A stretch of DNA of 64,000 nt, from contig OW818685.1 of the NCBI GenBank assembly GCA_942493245.1, positions 5,456,001 through 5,520,000 on the forward strand, read 5' to 3'. The notes below the pieces were generated by a model. That model was not told the origin of the DNA, made no database searches, and saw only the letters and a list, made by a program, of their open reading frames with translations. This DNA is from DAOPYU01 sp942493245. Lineage in GTDB: Bacteria; Sumerlaeota; Sumerlaeia; UBA8349. Position 1 is the first letter of the stretch. Each line of letters begins with the position of its first letter. The position numbers were made by a program, and so were the translations under genes. This document shows, piece by piece, positions 25,546-34,137 of this stretch.

Positions 25546-26235
25546 ATGCAACAGGGCTACAGTCATTATGCCAAAACCGATATCCAGACCGCCGATCCGC
25601 GGGCAGTCATTGTGCTCCTGTACGAAGGCGCGATCAAGTTTCTCAACCGCTCCCTCGAAGAAGTAAACCGCAATGACCGCATGGCCATGTCGGAGTACAT
25701 CCTCAAAACCCAGAAAATTGTGCAGTTTCTCGCGTCCTCGCTCGATTTCGATCAGGGCGGCGATATCGCGCGGAACCTGAATCGCCTCTACGATTACATG
25801 CGCGACACCCTCAACGAAGCCAATCTGCACGCCTCGTCCGAGAAAATCGAAGAAGTCATCGCCCTCCTGCGCACCCTGCTCGACGCCTGGAAAGAAGTGG
25901 CCAAAGACCCGGTCGCCGCCGAAGCGCTGGCAAAACGCGAGGCGCTCGAACGCCAGAAACCCTCTGTCATACCCGTCCCGATGGGGCCGATCCCTTCGGC
26001 CGCCGAGGCGGCGCGCCTCGCGCCCGGTGTGGGCTACCCGCCCGCCTATTCCAAAAACCCGGCGCCAGCGGCTCCCCCGGCGGAGAGCGATCCTGAATCA
26101 GCCGCCCCGATCGCCGAAACGGAAGCTCCGGAGACAGACACGGCGCCCCCGGTGACCCCCGGCGCTCCGAATGTTCCGAAACCCCCGGTCGCCCCTTCCG
26201 CCGCCGCCCGCGCCGCCTACGGCCTGCGCCCCTGA
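25546..26235 (+). CDS. fliS: Flagellar chaperone FliS with long Pro/Ala-rich tail
   Basis: 229 residues; ordinary FliS is about 125-135. Residues 1-125 form the four-helix chaperone: GYSHYAKTDIQTADPRAVIVLLYEGAIKFLNRSLEE, EYILKTQKIVQFLASSLDFDQGGDIA and LNRLYDYMRDTLNEANLH in segments. It binds the flagellin C-terminus in the cytoplasm and prevents early polymerisation. The last 100 residues are disordered Pro/Ala/Glu. GGAGAG precedes the ATG. No terminator is obvious before the R1 repeat that follows. Confidence 0.92.
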   Translation: MQQGYSHYAKTDIQTADPRAVIVLLYEGAIKFLNRSLEEVNRNDRMAMSEYILKTQKIVQFLASSLDFDQGGDIARNLNRLYDYMRDTLNEANLHASSEKIEEVIALLRTLLDAWKEVAKDPVAAEALAKREALERQKPSVIPVPMGPIPSAAEAARLAPGVGYPPAYSKNPAPAAPPAESDPESAAPIAETEAPETDTAPPVTPGAPNVPKPPVAPSAAARAAYGLRP

Positions 26236-26260
26236 GTGTCCACAAATTATTGAACCTAAA

Positions 26261-26481
26261 AACCGCTGTTGAGCGCCAACGGCGCGGATGGATTGTAGCC
26301 TGGGGCAAGCGAAGCGTCGCCCCAGGGAGGATGTCCCCATTTTCTGAAGGGCTGAAGGCCCGCCCGATTGGGAAGGGGAGAAGCGCTTGGATAGAACGGG
26401 CTTTCAGCCCTCATGAAAACGACCCGGTTTGTTCCTGGGGCGATGCCCCAGGCTACAATGAACCGCGCCGTTGGCGCTTGA
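26261..26481. repeat. R1 repeat, copy B
   Basis: Begins AACCGCTGTTGAGCGCCAAC and ends with the complement of GCGCCAACGGCGCGG. It has the same internal TAGCCTGGGGCAAGCG and CTGAAGGCCC / CTTTCAGCCC hairpins as copy A, to which it is about 85-90% identical by eye. A single R4 arm (TTCCCGCTTGCGCGGGAA) follows at 26630-26647. Nothing else is seen in 26236-26762. Confidence 0.8.
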
Positions 26482-26762
26482 CCGGCCCCTTGTCAATCCC
26501 CGGTTTCTTTCCCCTGCGGATCACCCTTTGGGTACACCCAATCCGCTTGATTACAATGGACTTGGGTTCTTAACAGCGGTTTCTGGATCAAGGAAATCGG
26601 GTTTGAAACCGGGTCGCCTGAATCTGGGTTCCCGCTTGCGCGGGAATGACGAAAAGGAAAAAAACTCCCGGAAACGACAGGGCAGTCGCTGATTCCTTTC
26701 GGCATTACTGCAATAGTCTCTCTCTCGTTGAAAAATTCCGCGGAGAGGGCTGACAACAGAAA

Positions 26763-28700
26763 TCAGTTGTCAGAATCGAGCGAGAAAACCGGCCGGTCCC
26801 CTGCGGGAGAACTGTATTCGAGTTCCAAGTGGGGCCGTACGCCATTTCCCCCATTTGTCCCATATCCGTTGCCGTTTTTCCTGTGGCCATTTCCATTGCG
26901 TTTCTCATTTTCCGGCGCGTGGTGTCCATTTCCCGACTTCTGCTCATCCTCTTCCAGGAGACCCCGGGTCGCTTCCGCCATGTCGCGGCCCAGTTTGGTC
27001 GTCACATCGAGTTGCTTGGCCGTGCGATCGGAAAGGGTAATGACCGACTGGAAGAAATCCAGGAGTTGGTCGGCAAAGGGGGTAATCTTCTCGACCTCGC
27101 CGTGGGAGTTGATGGCGAGTTTCTTGACCTCGTTGGCCACCACGGCGAACCCCCGGCCCAGCTCGCCCGCGCGGGCCGCCTCGATCGAGGCGTTGAGCGC
27201 GAGCAGGTTGGTCTGCAAGGCGATGCCGGTGATCGAGGACACGATCGGCTTGAGGTCGCCTGCGATGGCCGAAGCTTGTTCGACCTGTTCTTTGAGCGCC
27301 TGGAAATCGTGCATCTGGGCGTCCGACATGCGGACCAGTTCCTGCAGGTTGTTCAGGCTTGTCTCGGCCAGATCACGATGGCGGGTGATATAGTCGCGCA
27401 ACAGCATGGACTGGTAGTGGTGGCAATTTTCCGGGCGGTTCAGACCGTATGTCAACGCCTTGGCCATTTCCTCGCAGGAGCCATAGCCGCACGCGCAACA
27501 GTTCAGAACATCCTTTTCGCTGTGTTTCCCCAGGCGGGCGTAAGCCGCCTCGAGCTGAGCCGGAGAAATCGAGCGCACCGGGTTGTTGTCCGACAGATCC
27601 CGATAGGAACGGCCATAAAGGCCGTCGCGCCAGTACTGCCGCAGGGTCCGCTCGATGGCCTGCTTCGAGCGCTTCTGGCTCAGGGGACCGCTCCGGTGGT
27701 GCCGCCGGAGCATTTCCTCCTTGCGTTTCTCCACAAGGGACTCGATTTCGTCGAGGTTTTTGTGGATGTTCTGCGTTCCGGAACCGCCGTTGCAACCCGC
27801 TTCGCAATTCAGACAATCCACCACCAGCGGGGCGTTGCCGCGCGCGATTTGTTGCGGCAAACCTTTGAGGTATTCGTAAATGGTCCCCGGTCCTTCAATC
27901 TTGCGGGTCACGTTGCGCACTTCGGGCGACCAGCGCTCGGCCGTACGCAACAGCCCCCCCGGGGTGGAAAACAAAACGGCGCGCTCCGCCGGCGGGTTGT
28001 CATAGTCCACCGCGTCATACGCCGCCAGGTTTATATGATGGCTGTCGAGGTACTGCTGGAGGGTGGTGAAGGTTACATTGTAGTCGCCAATGCCTACCGC
28101 CACGAATTCGCGCTTCTTGGCGATACAGGGCGAAAGCATGGCAAAACGGTGATTCCGGAACTGAGGATAGAAAGCCTTGACCATTTTCATGACGTGGACC
28201 ATGGGGCTGTCCGCGGGCGCCAGATAACGCAGGAGCTCGGGCTGGTAGATTTCCATGTAACTGACCAGCGCCGGGCACGGCTGGGCAATCACACACGCAG
28301 GTTTGGCTTTCTTCAGGTGCTCGAGGTACGTGATGACCGTTAGTTCGGCCCCGAAACTCACATCGAAAATGGCCGAAACGCCTGCGTGCTTGAGAAAACC
28401 GTTGAGTTGCAGATACTGGTTGGGGAACGCGGCCGCGATGGCGGGCGCCACGAAAACCACCATGGGCGTCCTGCGGTTCAAGTCGTTCAGGAAGCCGTCC
28501 AGATCGTCCACGATCTGGCGCGCCTCGTGGTGACAGGCTCGAATGCATGCGCCGCATCCAATACACATATCATGATTGACGCTGACGTAATCGCCGCTGG
28601 CATCGTTGCAGTGCTTGACCGGACACTTGGCAATGCAGGCATGGCAGTTTACGCATTTTTGCGGATCGACACTGACCACTTGAGGCAAACGACAAGACAT
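26763..28700 (-). CDS. [FeFe]-hydrogenase-like sensor fused to a methyl-accepting chemotaxis signalling domain
   Basis: 645 residues from the ATG at 28700 (GGAG 8 bp upstream). Order: two [4Fe-4S] motifs (CVNCHACIAKCP at 16-27, CIGCGACIRAC at 46-56); a hydrogenase large-subunit domain with the three H-cluster peptides in their sensory form (AQPCPALV 139-146, LSPCIAKKREF 189-199, DCLNCEAGCNGG 295-306); a further Fe-S motif CCACGYGSCEE (401-411); then a chemoreceptor signalling hairpin (470-580) with its tip LLALNASIEAARAGE and FAVVANEVKKLA. An Asn/Gly linker and a C-terminal peptide follow. There are no membrane segments. It is probably a soluble receptor that senses H2 or redox state and signals to CheA/CheW. 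Confidence 0.85.
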   Translation of the reverse strand: MSCRLPQVVSVDPQKCVNCHACIAKCPVKHCNDASGDYVSVNHDMCIGCGACIRACHHEARQIVDDLDGFLNDLNRRTPMVVFVAPAIAAAFPNQYLQLNGFLKHAGVSAIFDVSFGAELTVITYLEHLKKAKPACVIAQPCPALVSYMEIYQPELLRYLAPADSPMVHVMKMVKAFYPQFRNHRFAMLSPCIAKKREFVAVGIGDYNVTFTTLQQYLDSHHINLAAYDAVDYDNPPAERAVLFSTPGGLLRTAERWSPEVRNVTRKIEGPGTIYEYLKGLPQQIARGNAPLVVDCLNCEAGCNGGSGTQNIHKNLDEIESLVEKRKEEMLRRHHRSGPLSQKRSKQAIERTLRQYWRDGLYGRSYRDLSDNNPVRSISPAQLEAAYARLGKHSEKDVLNCCACGYGSCEEMAKALTYGLNRPENCHHYQSMLLRDYITRHRDLAETSLNNLQELVRMSDAQMHDFQALKEQVEQASAIAGDLKPIVSSITGIALQTNLLALNASIEAARAGELGRGFAVVANEVKKLAINSHGEVEKITPFADQLLDFFQSVITLSDRTAKQLDVTTKLGRDMAEATRGLLEEDEQKSGNGHHAPENEKRNGNGHRKNGNGYGTNGGNGVRPHLELEYSSPAGDRPVFSLDSDN

Positions 28701-28728
28701 GGGATGAGCTCCACTGGGACAGGAATGC

Positions 28729-28757
28729 ATCATACACGAAGTGTATGAAATCGGCAA
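28729..28757 (-). promoter_or_regulatory. Promoter with inverted-repeat operator for the hydrogenase-chemoreceptor gene
   Basis: On the minus strand TTGCCG (28752-28757) and TATGAT (28729-28734) are 17 bp apart. A perfect 8-bp inverted repeat with 3-bp centre, TCATACAC-GAA-GTGTATGA on the plus strand (28730-28748), fills the spacer and the -10 box, so a bound regulator would control access. The distance to the ATG is about 30 bp. Confidence 0.5.
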
Positions 28758-29277
28758 AGGAACAGGAGCGGAACGGGGGGCTTTCCACAATCGTCCATTC
28801 ACGGTATGGAATAGTTTGTTTACAATTCCATAGCCGCACGCGAACACGTGAAAAAGAAGACGGAAAGCCCGTATAATTTGGTTGGTTTCACACACCGGCT
28901 ACTGGAACCCCGCTTCCAGCGCGCAGAGGCATGCAACCGCGCGTTCTTTTTGCGGCGGAAAAAAACCGTTGTCAAGAAAAAATTACTCTCAGCATACAAA
29001 AATATGATATACTGGAAATTTTTGCGTATTCCGAAAAACCCTGGAAATTTTCAGAACGGGTTCTTAACGGACAGGAAGTGGGAATGCCGAACCGATATTA
29101 ACCCGCTTTGCCAAAATGCCCCTCGGAATACTTCCCGCGCGCGCCTTCTTTCGGCTTCAATCCAGAAAAAAGAAAGAAAAAGCGCTCACTGAGGCCGCAT
29201 ATTACAAAAACAGATTTGGAGACAGGTTATCGCAATAGGTAAATATACAAAGACAGGCGTCTCAGAATTCATCCCGA
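28758..29277. other. Intergenic region upstream of the hydrogenase-chemoreceptor gene
   Basis: About 520 bp, more AT-rich than its surroundings around 28965-29060. A plus-strand open frame of 114 codons from 28848 has no recognisable domain, no ribosome binding site and skewed Lys/Arg/Asn content, so I do not call it. No other feature is supported. Confidence 0.4.
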
Positions 29278-29521
29278 AACCGCTGTTGAGGATGGAAAAC
29301 GAGTCCTTTGTTCTTGCGTTATGGGGTAAAAAGGTTTTGCCCCGGTCCCCTTACAGGTGAGGTCTTCTGACTGCGCCAATCGGGAGATTGGCGTTCCCGG
29401 GAACCGCCTTCTCCCCATAAAAAGGGTTTTTCTGGGAGGCCGGGCGTCCCGCCCGCCTGAAAGAAAACCGGACGATCGGCGTTCAACTGTGGGTTCTATG
29501 TTCATCCAAAAAAACCGCGGT
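29278..29521 (+). repeat. R2 repeat, copy 2 (full length)
   Basis: About 240 bp. It opens AACCGCTGTTGAGGATGGAA, continues GTTATGGGGTAAAAAGG and CTGACTGCGCCAATCGGGAG, and closes near CGTTCAACTGTGGGTTC and AACCGCGGTTGAG. It is the same length and order as the inverted copy at 35691-35909. Confidence 0.8.
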
Positions 29522-29623
29522 TGAGAGAGTCACTCGTTTGGAATCAGGGGAATTCAAAACTCCCGGAAGGTGAGTTCCGGGAAAACAGGGAAAGACGTCG
29601 GAGGCAAGGGAGATTCGGAGGGA

Positions 29624-29840
29624 AAGCGCCAAAGGCGCGTTCTATACCAGCCTGGGGCATCGCCCCAGGAAACCGATTGGTTATTCAAGTAAGGGCTGAA
29701 AGCCCGTTCTATTCAACCGTTTTGCCCTTTCATAATCCGGGCTTTCAGCCCTTGTATAAAAAGGGACATCAATCCTGGGGCGACGCTTCGCTTGCCCCAG
29801 GCTACAATTAATCCGCGCCGTTGGCGCTTCAACTGCGGTT
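29624..29840. repeat. R1 repeat, copy C
   Basis: It opens AAAGCGCCAAAGGCGCG and closes CGCGCCGTTGGCGCTTCAAC with TGCGGTT. Internal hairpins around GGGCTGAAAGCCC and GGGCTTTCAGCCC are present. It is preceded (29563-29623) by about 60 bp (GGTGAGTTCCGGGAAAACAG and AAGACGTCGGA) also found before copy D. Confidence 0.8.
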
Positions 29841-29853
29841 TTGGGGGGGACAA

Positions 29854-29895
29854 CAAAAAATCCCGCTGCCTCGGATGGACGCCGGGACAGCGGGA
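29854..29895 (-). terminator. Rho-independent terminator of the VCBS gene
   Basis: On the minus strand TCCCGCTG, a loop of 19 nt and CAGCGGGA are followed by TTTTTTGTTG. It starts 38 bp after the stop of the first VCBS gene. Confidence 0.85.
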
Positions 29896-29932
29896 CACAA
29901 GGTCTTCGTTGAGAAATTACGGACGATTGCCG

Positions 29933-30991
29933 CTACTGACGCAGGAACAACCACACGTTGCCGCCCGATTCCTGGCCGGAACCGCTGAAGAAATTCCCCA
30001 CCAGCAGATCCATCTTGCCGTCGTTGTTCCAGTCGCTCACGGCCAGACGGAGGCGATAGCTCCCGTCGAAACCGTCCCCTTCGAGTTTCAGGGGAATGCC
30101 CGCTTCGAGCTTCGGTTCCTGGTTCGTACCGGCGTTGCGGTAAAAGAGGGGGAATTTTCCCTGGGGACCCATTCCCTCGATCCCCAGGAGCAAGTCCTGA
30201 ACGCCGTCGCCGTCCCAGTCCACGACATAGGGGGATGGCCGCATGGGCCATTTGCCCGATGGCGGTTCGAGTTTCACGGGCGCGGCCAGTTTCGGTTCCT
30301 GGGCCGTACCGATGTTTTTGTAGAAAACGAGAGTGGTGTCGTGCCCCACCAGCAGATCGTCGAGGCCGTCTCCATTCCAGTCGGCCACGTTGATCTTGCT
30401 GTAGATCTCGGCCAGCGGGTTGCTGCCCGGGGTTTCCTTGTCCACGACGGCTTTGTTGTTCTCGACTTTGTAAACGGTTTTCTTTGCGGTGATAGGTTTG
30501 CCATCCGATTCGATGGGAACCCCGGCGGCCAGTTCGGGCTTTTCGGGGGTACCGGTGTTGAGGAACAGCGTGACGCGCCCCTCGGTGTCGCCGGCGATCA
30601 GGTCTTTCTTACCGTCCTTATTCCAATCCACAACCTGTGGATAAGAGCCGATGCATCACCCGGCCGGGAGGCTGATTTCCGCGCCTCCCGCCTTCAGGTA
30701 CTCGGGTTTGGAGAACACCGGCGCAGCATCGGCGCCCGTGTTCAGGTAGAGGGCAATCTTGCCTCCGCCAAACTGACCGACGATCAGATCCTTCTTACCG
30801 TCGTTGTTCCAGTCCGTGACGCACGGCACCAGATGCCCGATCTGCCCATTGATCGGCTTGCCATCCGCTTCCACCCGCACGCCTTTTCCCAGTGTCGGGC
30901 CGGTCGCCGCTCCGGAGTCACCCGGTGGCGCCGCGCAGGCGGCGGTCAGCGCCACGGCCAACCCCCAACCTGCCAGTTTTCGTACTTTCAT
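29933..30991 (-). CDS. VCBS/FG-GAP repeat exported protein, predicted selenoprotein (in-frame TGA), copy 1
   Basis: 352 residues if the TGA at 30656-30658 is read through as selenocysteine 112. Start ATG at 30991 behind AAGGAGG. A signal peptide or lipoprotein leader (LAGWGLAVALTAACAAP) precedes FG-GAP/VCBS blades of the form V-x-DWNNDGKKDLIVG and L-NTG. The frame ends LPAG, TGA, then continues without a shift as CIGSYPQVVDWNKDG and three more blades to TAG. Reading stops at TGA would cut a blade in half and leave a headless 232-residue ORF with no ribosome binding site. The paralogue at 31213-32241 has the TGA at the same place. Function unknown; a beta-propeller with a Sec-Cys pair suggests redox or metal chemistry outside the cytoplasm. 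Confidence 0.75.
30626..30658 (-). promoter_or_regulatory. SECIS-like element of VCBS copy 1
   Basis: After the TGA (30656-30658) come 13 nt, then a 7-bp stem ATCCACA / TGTGGAT closing a GGT loop (30633-30635). The loop begins 21 nt after the TGA. Known bacterial SECIS hairpins lie just downstream of the UGA inside the coding frame and have a small apical loop with G at its start; E. coli fdhF also shows GGU there. The fit is good but a SelB-binding test is lacking. Confidence 0.65.
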
Positions 30992-31212
30992 GACTCGGTC
31001 CCTCCTTTTTTTCTTTGGAGATTCTGACCCCTGTGAACCCTCGAAGGGTTTATTGCTCTTCTCAAGAAGAATATCCTATCGGAGTTGAGGAAGTCCAGAA
31101 GGAGTTCCCCAAAAGATCTCCGTCCCTCCTGGACATCTCCGATGATAGAATGTTCGGAAAAAAATCGGTTCTCCGCGTTCCACACACAGATTTCCGAAAC
31201 CTTCAAGCCCGG

Positions 31213-32241
31213 CTACTTGCGCAGGAACAGCCAGACGTTGCCGGTTATTTTCCGATCGGGTCCGACGGTACAGCGATTGCCCACCAGCAGATCCATCTTG
31301 CCGTCGTTGTTCCAATCGGCCACCCCCAACCGGAGGAGATAACCCTTGTCGAAATCCTCTCCTTCGAGTTTGAGGGGAACCCCCTGTTCGAGTTTCGGCT
31401 CCTGGTTCGTACCGGCGTTGCGGAAAAAGAAGGGGGCTTTCACGTCAGGAAGCCCGTAATCAACTCCCACCAGCAGATCCTGAACCCCGTCGCCGTCCCA
31501 ATCCACGACATATGGCGAAGGGCGCGAGGGCCATTGACCCGTTGGTGGCTCGATTTTTACGGGCGCGGCCATCTTTGGTTCTCTGGCGGTACCGATGTTT
31601 TTGTAGAAGAGGATGATTGACTGGTGTCCCACCAGCAGGTCGTCTAGGCCGTCGCCGTTCCAGTCGGCCACATGGATCATGCTGTAGATTTCCGCCAGCG
31701 ACTTCTTGATCTTGAAAACGGTTTGTTTTCCGGAGATGGGCTTCCCTTCCGATTCGATTGGAACCCCGGCGGCCAGTTCGGGCTTCCCGGGGGTACCCGT
31801 GTTGAGAAACAGGGTAACTTGGCCTTTCGTGTCGCCGGCGATCAGGTCTTGCTTTCCGTCCTTATTCCAATCCACAACCTGTGGATAAGCGCCGATGCAT
31901 CACCCGGCCGGGAGGTTGATTTCCGCACCTCCCGCCTTCAGGTACTCAGGTTTGGAGAATACCGGCGCAGCATCGGCGCCCGTGTTCAGGTAGAGGGCGA
32001 TTTTGCCTCCGCCAAACTGCCACTGCCCAACGACCAGATCCTTTTTGCCGTCGTTGTTCCAGTCCGTGACGCACGGCACCAGATGGCCGACTTCCCCGTC
32101 GATCGGTTGGCCATTCGCTTCCAGCCGCACGCCTTTCTGGAACTCCGGGGCGGTGGCCGCTTCGCAGTCGCCCGGCTGCGCCGCGCAGGCGGCGGTCAGC
32201 GCCAGGGCCAACCCCCAACCCGCCAGTCTTCGTTTCCTCAT
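31213..32241 (-). CDS. VCBS/FG-GAP repeat exported protein, predicted selenoprotein (in-frame TGA), copy 2
   Basis: 342 residues if TGA 31900-31902 is decoded as selenocysteine 114. Start ATG at 32241 behind AAAGGAG. The leader LAGWGLALALTAACAAQ, the GHLVPCVTDWNNDGKKDL blade and the LPAG-TGA-CIGAYPQVVDWNKDG junction match copy 1. The rest differs by many conservative changes and several indels, so it is an old duplication. The downstream part keeps its frame and all VDW-x-DGDG-type calcium-loop residues, which argues against decay after a nonsense mutation. It ends in TAG. It lies 221 bp upstream of copy 1 on the same strand. Confidence 0.75.
31870..31902 (-). promoter_or_regulatory. SECIS-like element of VCBS copy 2
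   Basis: The 44 nt after this TGA differ from copy 1 by one base (a Ser to Ala codon change outside the hairpin). The stem ATCCACA/TGTGGAT and GGT loop (31877-31879) are identical. Just downstream, synonymous sites differ much more often, so the conservation is local to the hairpin. Confidence 0.65.
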
Positions 32242-32359
32242 AACACCGTTTCTCCTTTCGCCTGTCCGAAATGGTGGGGATACGAATAGAGGGGGACGCG
32301 TCCCACGCGCCCCCCCTGAAAAAGCATCCGTTTTGTCCGACTCGTATGGGGGCCGACTC

Positions 32360-33958
32360 TCAGTGCCCTTCGGCCTCGACCATTGGCTCGATGCCGATCT
32401 GCGGTTCGGCATCCGCGCCATAGGCTTCGATTTCGCCTTCTTCGAGCGCCTCAAGGAACACGGGGACCAGTTCCGAATCGAACTGACTTCCGGAATACTT
32501 TTCGAATTCTTCCAACACCTCATCCATGGGACGCGGTTTGCGGTAGGCGCGCGTTGAGGTCATGGCGTCGAACGAATCGGCGATGGCCACGATGCGGGCG
32601 AGGAAGGGAATTTCTTCCCCCTTCAGGCCGTCGGGATAGCCCCGTCCGTCAATCCGTTCGTGGTGGTGCAGAATGATGTCGCGTTCTTCCTGAATGAGAC
32701 CCAGGGGCTCGATGATGCGGGCGCCGATGACCGGGTGCTGCTTGATGATCGTGTACTCGGCGTCGGTCAGCCGGCTCGTCTTCAACAGAATGTTGTCGTT
32801 GATTCCCACCTTGCCGATGTCGTGGAGCACCCCGGCAAAGGCCACGCTCTCGCACTCGTCCTCGGTACAGCCAACCCTGCGGGCCAGCTTCAGCGAAATG
32901 TCGGTGACGCGCTGGCTGTGGTGGCGCGTGTAGGCGTCCTTGGCTTCGAGGGTGCTGACCAGGGAGCGCAGCGTGTCGAGAAGATTCGAGTAAATACCCT
33001 CGTAGAGGGCGTTGTTTTCGATTTTGATGGCGGCCTTCTCGGCCAGGGTCATGGCTACGTATTCGTCTTCTTCGGTGAAATCGGAACCGTCGGCCTTGTC
33101 GGTCATGTTGAGCACACCCAGAAGTTCGCCCCCGATGAAAAGCGGCACCGAAAGCCACGAGTGGCTGGCGTAGCTGGTACTCGTGGCAGAGTGCGACACG
33201 GCATGTTCACGCGAGGTGACGCGCAGAGGACGGCGATCCTGCGCCACCTGACCGGCGACGCCTTTACCCACCTCAAGGCTGGTCTTGCGCAGAATCTCCG
33301 AGGAAATGCCCTTCGAGGCCCGGATGCGCAGGCACTCGCGGGCCGGGTCGAAGGTCAGAAGCGAGACGCGCTGAGCGTCGGTCAGATCGCTGGCCATATC
33401 CACCATGTATTGAAGCAGGGACTGGTTTTCCACAGAGGTGTGGAACGATTCCGAAATGCGATAGAGTTTCGTCAGTTGCGAAACTTTCTGATGCAATTGG
33501 CGGTTGAGTTGCTCGATGACGGCCTTGTTGTTCAACTCGGCCATCAGGCGCTGGTTTTCTTCGATCAGTCGGCGTTCCTGGAGGTTTTTCTGGACGATGT
33601 GGTGAATCTGTTCGACGCTGAAGGGCTTGGTGATGAAATCGCTCGCCCCCTTCTTCATGGCGTCAATTGCCTTGTCCAGGGCGGGCTGGCCGGTGACCAC
33701 AATTACGGGCAGGGTGGGGTCCAGGCTCTTGATCCGCACCAGCAGATCCACCCCGCTCAGGCCGGGCAGATGCAGGTCGGAAATCACGAGGTCGAACGCG
33801 CCTTTCTCGACCTCCTGCAAGGCGGTTTCCGCGTCACCCACACTCACCACCTGGTGGAGGCGCATGCGCAAGGTCTCGGACAACATCTCAAGCACCAGCG
33901 GTTCATCATCCACCACCAGCAAGCGCCCCAGAAGCTGTCCCGTCTTGTCATAAATCAT
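32360..33958 (-). CDS. Response regulator with GAF and HD-GYP domains
   Basis: 532 residues from the ATG at 33958. REC domain 10-125 (LLVVDDEP, phospho-acceptor Asp in DLVISDLHLPG, KPFS lysine), a coiled coil to about 170, a GAF domain about 185-330 (LLTFDPARECLRIRAS, WLSVPLFIGGELLGVLNM), then HD-GYP 340-500 with TRHHSQRV, LHDIGKVGI and HHHERIDGRGYPDG. HD-GYP proteins hydrolyse cyclic di-GMP, so the output is probably phosphodiesterase activity tuned by phosphorylation and a GAF ligand. The acidic C-terminus is unique. No kinase is adjacent; the second regulator is 179 bp upstream. Confidence 0.93.
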   Translation of the reverse strand: MIYDKTGQLLGRLLVVDDEPLVLEMLSETLRMRLHQVVSVGDAETALQEVEKGAFDLVISDLHLPGLSGVDLLVRIKSLDPTLPVIVVTGQPALDKAIDAMKKGASDFITKPFSVEQIHHIVQKNLQERRLIEENQRLMAELNNKAVIEQLNRQLHQKVSQLTKLYRISESFHTSVENQSLLQYMVDMASDLTDAQRVSLLTFDPARECLRIRASKGISSEILRKTSLEVGKGVAGQVAQDRRPLRVTSREHAVSHSATSTSYASHSWLSVPLFIGGELLGVLNMTDKADGSDFTEEDEYVAMTLAEKAAIKIENNALYEGIYSNLLDTLRSLVSTLEAKDAYTRHHSQRVTDISLKLARRVGCTEDECESVAFAGVLHDIGKVGINDNILLKTSRLTDAEYTIIKQHPVIGARIIEPLGLIQEERDIILHHHERIDGRGYPDGLKGEEIPFLARIVAIADSFDAMTSTRAYRKPRPMDEVLEEFEKYSGSQFDSELVPVFLEALEEGEIEAYGADAEPQIGIEPMVEAEGH

Positions 33959-34137
33959 ACGACCGCGCCTTGGTGCAGAAGTAACCGCTTCTCCCGCCCG
34001 TGTCAATCAACCTTATCACGTACCCAACGGACTGGTGGTAATATTACATTTGTGCAACACGAGACGCAAGGAGTCTTTGTTTCTGCCCAGGAAAGAATGT
34101 TCCTTTCTCTGGCGGAAAAAAGACGATGGGAAATCGG

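Noticed and set aside
28848..29192. Possible 114-codon gene upstream of the hydrogenase-chemoreceptor
   Set aside because: Starts at a GTG without a ribosome binding site, has no recognisable motif and lies in an AT-rich control region.
29933..32241. Reading the VCBS region as four separate genes or as two pseudogenes
   Set aside because: The downstream halves lack ribosome binding sites and begin inside a blade. Both diverged copies have the TGA at the same codon and keep the frame, which decay would not do.
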